Shown piece after piece: positions 1 through 9,084 of a stretch of 64,000 bases of DNA (its first letter is position 1; every line of letters starts with the position of its first letter). The translations under genes and the position numbers were made by a program. Below the pieces are notes generated by a model. It saw only the letters and a program-made list of their open reading frames with translations, ran no database searches and was not told where the DNA came from. The DNA is from Claveliimonas sp034178805. Its GTDB lineage: Bacteria; Bacillota; Clostridia; Lachnospirales; Lachnospiraceae. The DNA lies in assembly GCF_050314255.1 (NCBI RefSeq), contig NZ_JBNPMZ010000002.1:124001-188000 (forward strand). The letters run 5' to 3'.

Positions 1-1342
1 TATTTAATTCAATCTTTAAACATTGAAATAACGTATCAATTTCATGCGGTGGTGATATAACCCTGACATAATCACCTACAGAAATAGACTCTGTATTAAT
101 ATCTGTTAAATGCAAATCAACCGCTTTTAATGTAAGATTTACAGACATTTCTATACCTGATTCCAACAATGTTTTTCCTTTTTTTAAAAGGTTATCCGCA
201 ATTGTTACGTCATCCCACTCATGAATTTTTGTAATTCTTCCAAATAATGAAATTCCAAGTTCGCTTTCAATGTAATCTTTACCGTCATTGACAGACTCAA
301 TTGTTAACCTTCCAATGTTGTTCCCATCTTCATCTTGCTGTTCAACACCCAACGGAATTAATACGGTAAATACATCTTCTGCTGTTATATACTCTGTAAT
401 GTCTAACAGATTTTTACCAAATTCGATTACCTGAGAATTAGTTTTCCCAGATTCATTAAGATAATCCAGGTATCTGACACCTTCCTGTAATCTTGGAATT
501 AGATATCCACCGTGAGTATCTATAAACTTCTCATTCAACTCGTCAAATGTATTTGGGTATTGTGAGGATTCACGGTTAATATAATTGTTTGGATCTGTAA
601 CTGTAACGTTTCCAATCTGAAACTGTTTCCAATCGTCCACCTGACTGTTGTGATTGTTAATGAACTGTGAAAACAATTCTGGTATATCCCCTTGAAATTG
701 ATACGGCCTTTGAATCGAATCGAGAAGAAACGCAAGCTGCCCTTCACAATAAATGTCTTTTCTTTTATAAAAATCATTCTTACTATAAAGGACGCGTCCA
801 AAAAAGATTTCTTTTTCATTAACTTCTTTTTTTAATTCTTGTAAATAATATGTATAGTCATAAAACGCAATTGTAATGGTACCTGATGAAATTCTCCTAT
901 TTATGCTTGTAAACTTGTATACCTTATCATCACTAGAACCATCCGAAAGATCACCATAAAAATAGCTATGTGTTTTATAGTTACTATATATTTTGTATGA
1001 GTCAGCACCTTCTATATCTAACGGCTGTTTTAAAATAATTTTACCTGTATATTTATCAATTGCTGCGGTTTTATATATCACAGTCTTTGGTATAGAAGAT
1101 TGTGTTGATTTGTAAGTTTTTTTAGTGTTTATCAATTCATACGCACTTTCACTCGATACCACCTTACATGTGGACTTCAATTTATTAATACTGTTATACA
1201 TTACATTATTTGGTGGAAGAGTAAATTCAAAAGACCCTGACTTATTTAATTCAGATACCACCTTGCCGGATATCATTGAATATCCTTCATTCGACAGCAG
1301 TGGGGAATATACCACTTTATCATCAATATAAACTGTATACAC
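1..1342 (-). CDS. Prophage tail endopeptidase/minor structural protein (Gp37-like), partial
   Basis: An uninterrupted minus-strand frame runs from a GTG at 1342 off the left edge (about 447 codons visible). The GTG overlaps the stop of the Dit gene by one base and has a good ribosome site (GGGGGGAAGA, 6-7 nt upstream). The N-terminal part starts VYTVYIDDKVVYSPLLSNEG, and a later stretch (SVGDYVRVISPPHEID) resembles the hub domain of siphovirus tail-tip/tail-associated lysin proteins. Position directly after Dit fits the Tal/gp37 family of the tail tip. The catalytic C-terminal region, if present, lies outside the window, so enzymatic activity cannot be judged. Confidence 0.8.
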   Translation of the reverse strand, partial: MYTVYIDDKVVYSPLLSNEGYSMISGKVVSELNKSGSFEFTLPPNNVMYNSINKLKSTCKVVSSESAYELINTKKTYKSTQSSIPKTVIYKTAAIDKYTGKIILKQPLDIEGADSYKIYSNYKTHSYFYGDLSDGSSDDKVYKFTSINRRISSGTITIAFYDYTYYLQELKKEVNEKEIFFGRVLYSKNDFYKRKDIYCEGQLAFLLDSIQRPYQFQGDIPELFSQFINNHNSQVDDWKQFQIGNVTVTDPNNYINRESSQYPNTFDELNEKFIDTHGGYLIPRLQEGVRYLDYLNESGKTNSQVIEFGKNLLDITEYITAEDVFTVLIPLGVEQQDEDGNNIGRLTIESVNDGKDYIESELGISLFGRITKIHEWDDVTIADNLLKKGKTLLESGIEMSVNLTLKAVDLHLTDINTESISVGDYVRVISPPHEIDTLFQCLKIELN

Positions 1343-2052
1343 TATAATCTTCCCCCCATATAGTCAATTGAAACATAACCGTTTCCTGTAAAGTTCAGTG
1401 TGTTCATTCCTTCTTTAATGATGATGTTTAGTACCCTGTTTGTTCCATCAGCAAGATCATATGTCATATCCTCAAATTTTACTTTCAGCCCAGTGCCATC
1501 ATCCGATTTTACAATAAACTCAGGTACAACTGATTTTCGTCTACCCTCAATTTCGAACGTTAATTCACCATCAACTTTAATATCTTTGTAATCACGTATA
1601 ATTCCAGTTTCAAAATTGAAAGAATCCCATTCCCAATCTTCCAAGCTACCGAACAATTCCATTTTATACGGTTCAACGCTACCCTCAATTGTAATAGTGG
1701 AAGTCACTTTATTTGACTTCCACTCATTTACAGCAAATCTACCAATATATTGATAAGTAGGGTCTTCATCTAAAATCACGTGCATTTCTCTTCCGTGTAA
1801 GAAGTCAAGAATTTCCGAATAGATGTTTGACCATCTTTCCCTTGCATCAATCACATTAAATTCACAAGTGATTTGTCTGTTTTCATATTTGACTTCACCA
1901 GTCATGGATTCTGTCAAATCAATGACTCCATCAGATGCAGGTACATCAATATAAATTGTTTTTGGTGTTGGAGGACTGATTATAGGCCTTGACTTTAGAA
2001 TCAACCCCCAGTCATTATATGAATGCTTCTCATTAAAGCTAACACCATTCAC
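1342..2052 (-). CDS. Distal tail protein (Dit)
   Basis: This 236-aa protein has the classic start of the phage distal tail family: FNEKHSYNDWGLILKSRPII followed by a belt domain with ENRQITCEFNV and a C-terminal galectin-like half ending FTGNGYVSIDYMGGRL. Dit forms the hexameric ring joining the tail tube to the tip protein. It lies between the tape measure gene (4-nt gap) and the tail-tip gene (1-nt overlap), the usual siphovirus order, so the assignment is firm. The start codon follows the tape-measure stop closely and the gene is probably translationally coupled. Confidence 0.88.
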   Translation of the reverse strand: MNGVSFNEKHSYNDWGLILKSRPIISPPTPKTIYIDVPASDGVIDLTESMTGEVKYENRQITCEFNVIDARERWSNIYSEILDFLHGREMHVILDEDPTYQYIGRFAVNEWKSNKVTSTITIEGSVEPYKMELFGSLEDWEWDSFNFETGIIRDYKDIKVDGELTFEIEGRRKSVVPEFIVKSDDGTGLKVKFEDMTYDLADGTNRVLNIIIKEGMNTLNFTGNGYVSIDYMGGRL

Positions 2053-2055
2053 TTA

Positions 2056-4542
2056 TCAGTTCCCCCTTCCTTTAAGATTTAAAATTTTACCAAGTTCATC
2101 GTCTATCTTCGGTGCTATTTTTCCTACCAGTGTGCCATCATCTAAAACAATGTTTCTGTCCGTCATTGCAAGTATCTGTGGGAAGAATCTGGTAAGCAAA
2201 TCAATCAGCATTTCCAGTCTTTCGACAATTTCCCTGTTTTCAACAGCCACAGCCTGTCTGATCATGTTCAGCATGGTTTCCTTACCAATCATTACTTCGT
2301 CACCTGCATCACCTGCACCCCTTGCCTGACCCGTTACAGGGTTTACATCAAAGATTGTAGGTTTGGTGAACATATACGGTTCTTCCATAGCCTTTTTATA
2401 CCAAGAAATACCAAAAGATGGTACTGACGGTGGGTTAATGGAAAACTTTCCAGATATACTAATGTGCGGAAGTTTTAACTTTGGTAATGACCATGAAAAA
2501 TTCATGACCGACTTAATCTTACTGATTGCATTCGACACAACAGATTTGCAGCTTTCCCATATACTGCTGAACTTATTTTTAATGCTGTTCAGGATATTCC
2601 CAACGGTCGATAATGCACCATTTAGCCCACTTGATATAGTGGACTTAACCCCATTGATCACAGTGCTTACAGTGCTTTTTATTCCATTCCAAACACTGCT
2701 GAATGTGCTTTTAATGCTGTTCAGGATACTTGAAATCACTGAACTAATTGCATTGAACACACTGCTAATCAATGATTTGATTGCATTTATCACATTTGAA
2801 ACGGTAGTCTTAATTGCATTCCATACATTACTGATTGTGCTTTTTATAGTGTTCAGTATATTTGTAATCGTTGATTTTATCGCATTGAAAACAGTGTTAA
2901 TCACAGTTTTGACTGCATTGACTACCGTTGTCACAGTATTCTTGATAGCTTCCCAAACGGTAGAGAACATATTTTTGATGTTCTCCAATATTGGACGTAA
3001 AACTGAAACAATAGCATTCCATACATTTGAAATTGTGGTCTTAATTACATCTAAGGTAGTTGAAATCACAGACTTGATTGCTTCCCACGCCGCAACGATG
3101 TATTCCTTGCAGTTTTCCCATACAAACCGCCACGGTACTGTAATTAATTCAAACGCTGCTGTAATAATCTCCACAATAAGCATGATTGCAACTTGTACAA
3201 CATTTTTAATGGTTTCCCATATCGTTGACAAAGTATTATGTACCGCCGTAAATATACTGATTACCTTTTCTTTCACCAAATTGAACTTTTCAGTGATAAT
3301 TTCCTTAATGGATTCTACTGTAGTTGATATGGTTTCTTTGATTGCTTCCCAAACAGTAGAAATTTTATTCCATAGTTCAGTGAAGAACCCTTTAATTGCT
3401 TCAATCACCGTGAGGAATGTATTCTTGATAGCTTCCCATGCGGTTATTACTGCATTTCTGAAATCTTCGTTTGTATTCCACAAAACAATGATTGCCGCAA
3501 CTAAACCCGCTATCAGACTTACAACCAACATGATAGGATTTGCATTCATAGCTGCAGTTAATAACCACTGGGCTATTGTTGCACCTTCATTTGCTGCTTT
3601 ATACGCTTTCCATGCTTTTGTTGCTGCGTCAATTAGGTTAGATATAGCCATTGCAGCCTTTAGTGTTACAAGCCCAGTCACCACCCCTGCAATTAATGGT
3701 GACCACTTTTCAAACGTTTGTATAATGGCAGGCATCTTAGCAGATAACCCTTGCACCGCTTCTGCCGCCTTTTTAACAACTTCAACTGCTGTAGGTAATA
3801 CATTTTTTCCAAGAACCGCCTGAAAATCCGTCCATGCCTGTTTCAAATTCCCTGTTTGGTTAGTCCATGTATCAGATTCCCTTGCAGCTTGTCCTAAAGC
3901 ACCAGATGCAGCATTTGCATCTTCAACCATTTGAAGAAGTGTAAGCTGTTTCTGTGATTCTGACAAATCGTTGAAAGATTTTCCATACAGTTTATTGGCT
4001 GCAGCATTTCTGGTTGTTTCTGTACACGATAAACCAAGTGCCGCATCATTTTCATAGTTACCTTTTAAGAAAGACTGCAAAGATTCAGTTGTTTCTTCCA
4101 GTGATCTGTCATAGAATGCGGCACTATCAGCAACAGCAACCAAGGCACGATCAGCGAGACTAAGGGCTGATTCTGTATCCATTCCGGTTGTTTTTGCAAA
4201 GGCGGCTATCTGTGTATAACTGCCTTTCATTCGGTTAACCTGAATACCAGTATTATCAGCAATACCCTTTAGTGATTTACTGGCTTGACTCTCCATATCA
4301 CCAAAAACTTGCGTAAACTGTGAAGATGCCGCTTCTGCATCGGCTGCTGCGTTAATACAGTTCAGACCAAAATCTTTCAGTTTATCTACTGCAAAATATG
4401 TTGCCACAGCAGTACCTATTTTCTTAAAGGCACTGCTGATCTTATTTTCTGAATCTTTTGCCTTGTCAGTTGTATCGTCAATAGAATCATTAGCATCTGC
4501 GTTTTGGATTGCTATTGTACCGAATAACTTAAATAATTCCAT
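2056..4542 (-). CDS. Phage tail tape measure protein
   Basis: This 828-aa protein has a tape-measure N-terminus (coiled region about residues 15-60, then an Ala/Ser-rich segment with TQIAAFAKTTGMD and SLQSFLKGNYENDAALG), a hydrophobic stretch near residues 285-350, and a long central section (about 360-690) of degenerate 11-residue repeats built on W-x-A-I-K-x-T-I/V-S. The repeats are a known feature of clostridial tape measures and set tail length. It follows the frameshifted tail chaperones. The repeat gives long spurious frames on the plus strand (2363-3823), which are not genes. Confidence 0.93.
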   Translation of the reverse strand: MELFKLFGTIAIQNADANDSIDDTTDKAKDSENKISSAFKKIGTAVATYFAVDKLKDFGLNCINAAADAEAASSQFTQVFGDMESQASKSLKGIADNTGIQVNRMKGSYTQIAAFAKTTGMDTESALSLADRALVAVADSAAFYDRSLEETTESLQSFLKGNYENDAALGLSCTETTRNAAANKLYGKSFNDLSESQKQLTLLQMVEDANAASGALGQAARESDTWTNQTGNLKQAWTDFQAVLGKNVLPTAVEVVKKAAEAVQGLSAKMPAIIQTFEKWSPLIAGVVTGLVTLKAAMAISNLIDAATKAWKAYKAANEGATIAQWLLTAAMNANPIMLVVSLIAGLVAAIIVLWNTNEDFRNAVITAWEAIKNTFLTVIEAIKGFFTELWNKISTVWEAIKETISTTVESIKEIITEKFNLVKEKVISIFTAVHNTLSTIWETIKNVVQVAIMLIVEIITAAFELITVPWRFVWENCKEYIVAAWEAIKSVISTTLDVIKTTISNVWNAIVSVLRPILENIKNMFSTVWEAIKNTVTTVVNAVKTVINTVFNAIKSTITNILNTIKSTISNVWNAIKTTVSNVINAIKSLISSVFNAISSVISSILNSIKSTFSSVWNGIKSTVSTVINGVKSTISSGLNGALSTVGNILNSIKNKFSSIWESCKSVVSNAISKIKSVMNFSWSLPKLKLPHISISGKFSINPPSVPSFGISWYKKAMEEPYMFTKPTIFDVNPVTGQARGAGDAGDEVMIGKETMLNMIRQAVAVENREIVERLEMLIDLLTRFFPQILAMTDRNIVLDDGTLVGKIAPKIDDELGKILNLKGRGN

Positions 4543-4563
4543 TCAAACTATCTACCCCTTTCA

Positions 4564-4830
4564 TTATTCAGGAATGAATGAATTCATTAATTCCATTGAT
4601 TCTTTGACGGTTGTTTCAAGTTCCTTTTTGGAAATAGGTTGTTGCGGTTTTATTGATTCTTTGAAATCAGCAAAAGATTTATCAAATACCTTGGCAAGGA
4701 AATACTGCCACTGTTTTTCCTCTTCGGTCACATTCCAAATCATTGTTACAAATTCAGAAAAACTCCCGGCACTAATTACCTGATCAAGCAATAAAAAAGG
4801 ACTTGTGTATCTGTGAAATACCAAGTCCAT
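4564..4830 (-). CDS. Tail assembly chaperone, downstream (T) frame
   Basis: This 88-aa frame (MDLVFHRYTSPFLLLDQVIS...) lies between the upstream chaperone ORF and the tape measure, the position of the T part of gpG/gpGT chaperones. The frame is open upstream of its ATG through the end of the preceding gene in the -1 frame, so it is most likely made as a fusion after -1 frameshifting at 4857-4863, giving about 265 aa. A GGAG sits 11 nt before the ATG, so weak independent initiation is possible. It has no recognisable catalytic motif. Confidence 0.72.
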   Translation of the reverse strand: MDLVFHRYTSPFLLLDQVISAGSFSEFVTMIWNVTEEEKQWQYFLAKVFDKSFADFKESIKPQQPISKKELETTVKESMELMNSFIPE

Positions 4831-4844
4831 AAACTCTAATTCTC

Positions 4845-5360
4845 CTATTTGAGCAACTTTAAAGCAGCCTTCATAAAACCCATAAATTCTTTTCTGTTAA
4901 ATACATCAACAACCAGTTCAAAGAACACATCCATAGGAAGATTTGAAACTTCTTCTTGTGTCTTTCCAATCAAATCTGCAAGAAAAACAAAAAGTTCTTC
5001 CCCAACATCCGGTAAACGTTCCAGAATCATATCAACTATTTTTAATACTACGCTGAATCCAACTGTTTCTGCCATATCTTCAATGTTTTCATTTTCGGAA
5101 AAAGAATCTGTGATTGCCTTAATGTCATTAGGTTCAAAGCATTTAGCAAAATCCTTCAATCCAATCTTTCTGATGATTTTTGTCATCTGAAAAATATCTT
5201 TTGCACACAATCCCCGAAGTGTATACATTTTTTCTGATATGGTTTCTGTAACATTTTCCTCTGTCACATCATTTACTGTCACACCTGTACCAAACATGGC
5301 TGCCGCCTGTACAGTGTTTGACTGATTCATCATTCCATTCATTACTTCATTCATGCTCAT
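4845..5360 (-). CDS. Tail assembly chaperone, upstream (G) frame
   Basis: This 171-aa acidic, helical protein lies directly upstream of the T frame and tape measure. It ends AALKLLK, and its last codons contain the heptamer T TTA AAG in the right phase for -1 slippage. By analogy with lambda gpG/gpGT and the many Firmicute siphophages with the same arrangement, both the short form and a frameshifted fusion would coat the tape measure during tail assembly. No sequence motif proves the family; the call rests on position, size and the frameshift signal. Confidence 0.72.
   Translation of the reverse strand: MSMNEVMNGMMNQSNTVQAAAMFGTGVTVNDVTEENVTETISEKMYTLRGLCAKDIFQMTKIIRKIGLKDFAKCFEPNDIKAITDSFSENENIEDMAETVGFSVVLKIVDMILERLPDVGEELFVFLADLIGKTQEEVSNLPMDVFFELVVDVFNRKEFMGFMKAALKLLK
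4857..4863 (-). other. Programmed -1 ribosomal frameshift site TTTAAAG
   Basis: On the minus strand the zero-frame codons read GCT TTA AAG, giving X XXY YYZ = T TTA AAG. A -1 slip moves to TTT AAA and then GTT GCT CAA ATA GGA GAA, which is open for nine codons and enters the 88-aa frame at its ATG (4830). The zero frame stops 9 nt later (TAG at 4845-4847). Position and phase match frameshift sites of siphovirus tail chaperone genes. Confidence 0.75.
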
Positions 5361-5381
5361 ACTACAAAATCCTCACTTTCT

Positions 5382-5645
5382 TTATTTACTTCTTTTTCTT
5401 CTGCCTGTTGTTTTTACTGTTTCCGGCTGCTCTTCCTCAACCGATTCTTCATTCGTTTCCGAATTTACAAGTTCATTTTGTTCAGTTGGTTTAGTCTGTT
5501 CAGTTTCTTCTTCAACGATTTCAATAAAGTTACCTACTCTCAAAATCTCATTGATTCTATCAACAGATAAATCCAATTCATCACCAATACGATGAAGAAT
5601 TTTTGAATGTTTATCATTGAACTGTTGTGTAACTCTTACTTTCAT
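5382..5645 (-). CDS. Phage structural-region hypothetical protein
   Basis: This small protein (about 87 aa from the ATG at 5645) lies between tail tube and tail chaperone. The N-terminal half (KVRVTQQFNDKHSKILHRIG, then DELDLSVDRINEILRVGNFI) looks like a small folded domain. The C-terminal half is a low-complexity acidic linker rich in E, T and N ending in a basic tail (GRRKRSK). An in-frame GTG six bases upstream is an alternative start, but the AAGGAG spacing favours the ATG. Similar short proteins sit here in many Firmicute prophages; no function is known to me. Confidence 0.6.
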   Translation of the reverse strand: MKVRVTQQFNDKHSKILHRIGDELDLSVDRINEILRVGNFIEIVEEETEQTKPTEQNELVNSETNEESVEEEQPETVKTTGRRKRSK

Positions 5646-5661
5646 ATACACCTACTCCTTC

Positions 5662-6264
5662 CTATACTGATGGTGTCGGATAGTAAATTTTATACGGTAA
5701 TGTTGTCAGATCACCGCCAATCTTCTGACTGCATCTAAACGTATACTTACCAACACCCGCTGTTTTGTTTTTACCTTCAATTGACAGACCTGATGTACAA
5801 AGGGCGTTTTCCATAATGACAATAATTGGTCTACCTGTCAGGGTTTTACCAACAAAGGCAATGTTATCCCAGTAATCACCTTTTTCAATCTGACTTTTTG
5901 ATATGATCAGACTATAGCCTTCAATATCACTATCTGTAGCCTGACCAATAACAGAAGCCTTGATAATATCAGGTGTCAGCTCCGCAAAATTGATTTCCAT
6001 TGAAGCCGTTTCCCCTTGTTTCACATTGAGTTCAGCAACCGCTACTAACGCACCGTCTACCTCTACCTGTTCTACCTGCGGTACAATCTCAAATTTACTT
6101 CCCCCGGAAGTAGCGCCGGCAAGGGATTCAGCAAAATTCCATTTCTTTGTCTGTGTATTAAACTTTAACCCTTTGTGTATTGTACCTGCACCAAAAGGAA
6201 TATTTCCTGGCGTGTTTTCTGTAACACCGCTTGACTTAAATTCAGAACCTAAAATCTCAGACAT
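5662..6264 (-). CDS. Major tail tube protein
   Basis: This 200-aa protein begins MSEILGSEFKSSGVTEN and has the beta-rich composition of tail tube proteins (KGLKFNTQTKKWNFAESLAG, INFAELTPDIIKASVIG, SLIISKSQIEKGDYWDNIA). The start at 6264 is preferred over 6282 because GGAAGGTGG lies 7 nt before it, within the end of the preceding gene. It sits between the tail terminator-like protein and the chaperones, the normal place for the tube protein of a long-tailed phage. Confidence 0.75.
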   Translation of the reverse strand: MSEILGSEFKSSGVTENTPGNIPFGAGTIHKGLKFNTQTKKWNFAESLAGATSGGSKFEIVPQVEQVEVDGALVAVAELNVKQGETASMEINFAELTPDIIKASVIGQATDSDIEGYSLIISKSQIEKGDYWDNIAFVGKTLTGRPIIVIMENALCTSGLSIEGKNKTAGVGKYTFRCSQKIGGDLTTLPYKIYYPTPSV

Positions 6265-6266
6265 GT

Positions 6267-6650
6267 TTATACCACCTTCCACAATTTTACTGATAAGTTA
6301 ATCTGTATCTTATAAAGTTCTTCTTCCCCGGTAGGTACATAGAATGAACTACTATAAAAAATCGCAACCACTGAACCGCTGTTCAATGTTGCGATCTTTC
6401 CATTTACCGGGTCAAACTCTTTTTCAATTAAACCTCTCATTCTTTCCAGTTGCATTCGAGCATCTTTTCCACGACCAAATCCAGTCAGAATAAAAGTTTT
6501 TTCTTCTTCATTGTTTTCTAATATGGGTTCAAACTCATTGTATTCCCCAATAAAATAAGGGTAGGAAACAGGTTGTGTCCATTCTAAAAATTCGTAAGGA
6601 ACCCCCATTGTTTCCAATTCAGAGTTCATAAAATTTAAGACTTCTTCCAT
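6267..6650 (-). CDS. Tail terminator/completion-like protein
   Basis: This 127-aa protein (MEEVLNFMNSELETMGVPYE...) has the size, position and alpha/beta look of the tail terminator proteins (lambda gpU/SPP1 gp17-like) that cap the tail tube and join the head. Its stop is 2 nt from the start of the tail tube gene, so the two are coupled. No diagnostic motif is visible; the call depends mainly on order in the neck-tail module. Confidence 0.6.
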   Translation of the reverse strand: MEEVLNFMNSELETMGVPYEFLEWTQPVSYPYFIGEYNEFEPILENNEEEKTFILTGFGRGKDARMQLERMRGLIEKEFDPVNGKIATLNSGSVVAIFYSSSFYVPTGEEELYKIQINLSVKLWKVV

Positions 6651-6653
6651 TTC

Positions 6654-7079
6654 CTACCCTCCAATCTTACTTTTTAGTATTTCGCCGTAACGCTTTATTA
6701 GCTTATTTTTCAATGCAGTAAAAGCATTGTGTAACGGTCTGTTTGGGGTTTTTCCTTTTGTATAATAAAACTCCCCTTTCGGTGCTTGATATACCCAACC
6801 GCCTTTTCTACCGTCACCATGCAGCGCATATTCACCAGTTCCAAACTCTTCCCAGATAGCGTTTTCAAAATTACTACCTATCTGTCCATACTGTTCACCC
6901 GCCATGAAGCTGCCACTGATCTTATAATCATAAGACCCTTTTGTCTGTCCAGTATCAACTCTTGAATTTCTTCTTGTCCTTGCTTGAATTTCACCACACG
7001 CTTCATGTAAAAATGCTTCCCCTGCTTCATACAACGCTTCTTTGACCTTAACCCTGTTATCTTCAAATTCCAACGACAT
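6654..7079 (-). CDS. HK97 gp10-like neck protein
   Basis: This 141-aa protein contains the typical gp10 layout: an N-terminal helix (EALYEAGEAFLHEACGEIQA), then RTRRNSRVDTGQTKGSYDYK, and a glycine/aromatic segment (EFGTGEYALHGDGRKGG) near the middle. In this family the DTG-x-L/K and E-x-GTG motifs are the best markers and both are present. The protein belongs to the head-tail joining region. An AGGAGGT site lies 6-7 nt before the ATG. Confidence 0.78.
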   Translation of the reverse strand: MSLEFEDNRVKVKEALYEAGEAFLHEACGEIQARTRRNSRVDTGQTKGSYDYKISGSFMAGEQYGQIGSNFENAIWEEFGTGEYALHGDGRKGGWVYQAPKGEFYYTKGKTPNRPLHNAFTALKNKLIKRYGEILKSKIGG

Positions 7080-7080
7080 A

Positions 7081-7497
7081 CTACTGACCTCCTATAAACC
7101 TAAGATAGATTTCAAGGTGTTCATTCATGTTCATTGGGTTATCAATCAATAGAATTTCATACACCAAACCTTTAATTACCATCCTTGCATTTTCACTTGT
7201 AGCATCAACAACAGTGTCCTGTTCTTCTTTATTGATGACGCCTGTCAGGAAACTAAATGGATCCCACACCCATTTAGTAGATAGGGCTTTCAGGCTGACG
7301 AAATCACACAAAAAAATATGTGTACTTTCCTGAATTTTTGCATTGAATATATTATGTTTTGAATCACCTGCCGACAGGTCTAACCAACCGTGAAGTGATG
7401 TGCAATCAACCCAATCATATTCAAATGCACCTATGCCATTTTTAACCCCGTTTCCTTTCACCTGTAATAATGCATAAATGTTACCGCCAATACTCAT
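7081..7497 (-). CDS. Head closure/stopper-like protein
   Basis: This 138-aa protein sits between connector and gp10-like genes. It contains an SxxSxxKHNIFNAKIQESTHIFLC segment and TVVDATSENARMVIKGLVYEILLIDNPM, a beta-barrel-like pattern seen in head closure (SPP1 gp16-like) proteins that report orientation and seal the portal. Its ribosome site is weak, so it may be coupled to the preceding gene, which ends 4 nt upstream. The identification is by order and general fold pattern only. Confidence 0.6.
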   Translation of the reverse strand: MSIGGNIYALLQVKGNGVKNGIGAFEYDWVDCTSLHGWLDLSAGDSKHNIFNAKIQESTHIFLCDFVSLKALSTKWVWDPFSFLTGVINKEEQDTVVDATSENARMVIKGLVYEILLIDNPMNMNEHLEIYLRFIGGQ

Positions 7498-7501
7498 ATA
7501 A

Positions 7502-8029
7502 CTAAAATCTCGCCTTTATATAAGGTTTTAAGAATCCAAGTAGGGCAACAGGATAACCCATCACTTGGTTATTCGCATCCTGATCAAAGTAACTTACGCT
7601 GTGTCTTGACAATGTTTCAGATTTAATACCCACCTTCTGTCTATTTTTGATTTCCCATTTCAGCATATCAACCACACCAGATTTCACGTCAGACGGGTAT
7701 TCAACCTTTGTCACAAGGTTGTCAGAATATCGGTATAAATCCTTATTTACTCTGATGAAATCATCACCTATCTCTGTAATGGAATACAGTCCATCATTCA
7801 CTTGTGACTGTGAAATCTGGACTGTATCACCAACTTTCAGAAAATCGGATGTACCAAGTAAGCGGTTCCCAAGACTTTCGGCTGTAAATCTTACATAGCG
7901 GTTTTGAAAATTGTTGTTGGTGTATGCTCTGATCAGAAGTTCAACAGCATCCAGTTTTTCAGCAATCACTGATTCTGTCTGACCGACAAATTCAGGTAAT
8001 TTCATCACCTTATCTACTGAAACAATCAT
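7502..8029 (-). CDS. Head-tail connector (gp6/gp15-like) protein
   Basis: A 175-aa protein from the ATG at 8029 (GAGGGGTG 6 nt upstream); the in-frame GTG at 8038 is less likely. The sequence starts MIVSVDKVMKLPEFVGQTES and continues with ELLIRAYTNNNFQ, the helical start common in head-tail connector adaptors just downstream of capsid genes. A beta insertion (DTVQISQSQVNDGLYSITEI) in the middle is consistent with this. Assigned mainly by position after the major capsid gene. Confidence 0.65.
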   Translation of the reverse strand: MIVSVDKVMKLPEFVGQTESVIAEKLDAVELLIRAYTNNNFQNRYVRFTAESLGNRLLGTSDFLKVGDTVQISQSQVNDGLYSITEIGDDFIRVNKDLYRYSDNLVTKVEYPSDVKSGVVDMLKWEIKNRQKVGIKSETLSRHSVSYFDQDANNQVMGYPVALLGFLKPYIKARF

Positions 8030-8047
8030 CAGATACACCCCTCTTTC

Positions 8048-9055
8048 TTACGCTGTCGGAACACCAACCTTGGACTTAATCAGACCCATTTTTACATTTT
8101 TTGGATTGAATTTCAGGCTGTAGTTTGCCTTATTACCAAGTTCCGCAAAGGTCGGGGATTCCTTTGCAATATTATCAACTGCAAGGGAAAGACCATTCGG
8201 ATGCAGAACCTTACCCTGCTTAGTGTAGAATTTTTCAACACCTGCAGAAGATTCCGGGTCATAGTTGGTTGTATACTGGTTTTTGTAGTTTTTCTTTTCG
8301 CAAGAAAGAAAAGCACCTTCACCAAACAGATACGTGCTGTATGTTCCGTCAGACAGGGTGAAACGATCGGTAACAAGTACGTGCTTACCTGCGATTGTCG
8401 GCAGTGTGATTTCTTTCTGAATAACACCGTTTATAACATACTTATCATAATCAACCATTTCTAACTTTTTGTATTCTTTGAAGATCATGGAATGCATTAC
8501 AAGCAGACCAAGACCACCCGCCATATCACCAAGGGCAGCCTGTTCAACGTCATAAATTGAGCCCTCATCAATGGCTTTACTGTCTTTTGCCAGATCAAGA
8601 ACATGACTGGAAAGTGTAGAAACGGAAAGAACAGCGTTTGCAATGTTCATCATTTCATTTTCCCATACCTGATTGTAATATCCGGCAATCTTATTTCTGA
8701 TATGGGTCATAGGGTCAGCCCCTGTCAGTTCCTTTGTAAAATCTTTTGCCTTGAATGCTTTCATTCTCTGAATCAGCATACAGGTCTGCTTATCACCGCT
8801 GATCTCTGCCGGAGTATTGTCAGTAAGACCATCGTTGTTCAGCGGTGCCATACCGTCCTCATTTGCGTCCAGTGGCTTATAGATAGGGATAGTTGCCACG
8901 TTGCCCTTTTCACCAATCAAATCCATGATAGACTGATCGTTCTGCACAATGCCGGATGCAATAACAGGGGTTGACCAATAGTCTGCTTCCTGCATCATCC
9001 CGGCAAAAACTTCTTCATCAAATTCAAATCCACCAAAATTACCTGTTCTCGGCAT
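8048..9055 (-). CDS. Major capsid protein
   Basis: This 335-aa protein has a capsid-like plan: an N-terminal arm (MPRTGNFGGFEFDEEVFAGM), an ATIPIYKPL strand, an E-loop with DNTPAEISGDKQT, a long spine helix (DPMTHIRNKIAGYYNQVWENEMMN) and a P/A-domain segment LGLLVMHSMIFKEYKKLEMV. It follows a scaffold gene and precedes connector genes, so an HK97-fold coat protein is the best call. There is no visible protease gene, in line with use of a separate scaffold. A ribosome site (AAAGGTGAA) precedes the ATG. Confidence 0.88.
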   Translation of the reverse strand: MPRTGNFGGFEFDEEVFAGMMQEADYWSTPVIASGIVQNDQSIMDLIGEKGNVATIPIYKPLDANEDGMAPLNNDGLTDNTPAEISGDKQTCMLIQRMKAFKAKDFTKELTGADPMTHIRNKIAGYYNQVWENEMMNIANAVLSVSTLSSHVLDLAKDSKAIDEGSIYDVEQAALGDMAGGLGLLVMHSMIFKEYKKLEMVDYDKYVINGVIQKEITLPTIAGKHVLVTDRFTLSDGTYSTYLFGEGAFLSCEKKNYKNQYTTNYDPESSAGVEKFYTKQGKVLHPNGLSLAVDNIAKESPTFAELGNKANYSLKFNPKNVKMGLIKSKVGVPTA

Positions 9056-9084
9056 TATTTATTCACCTTTACCTTTCATAAAAA

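Noticed and set aside
1125..1331. Short plus-strand frame opposite the tail-tip gene
   Set aside because: The opposite strand has a continuous long frame from 1342 to the edge.
2363..3823. A 486-codon open frame on the plus strand
   Set aside because: It is the antisense shadow of the tape measure repeats; composition is not protein-like and no ribosome site is present.
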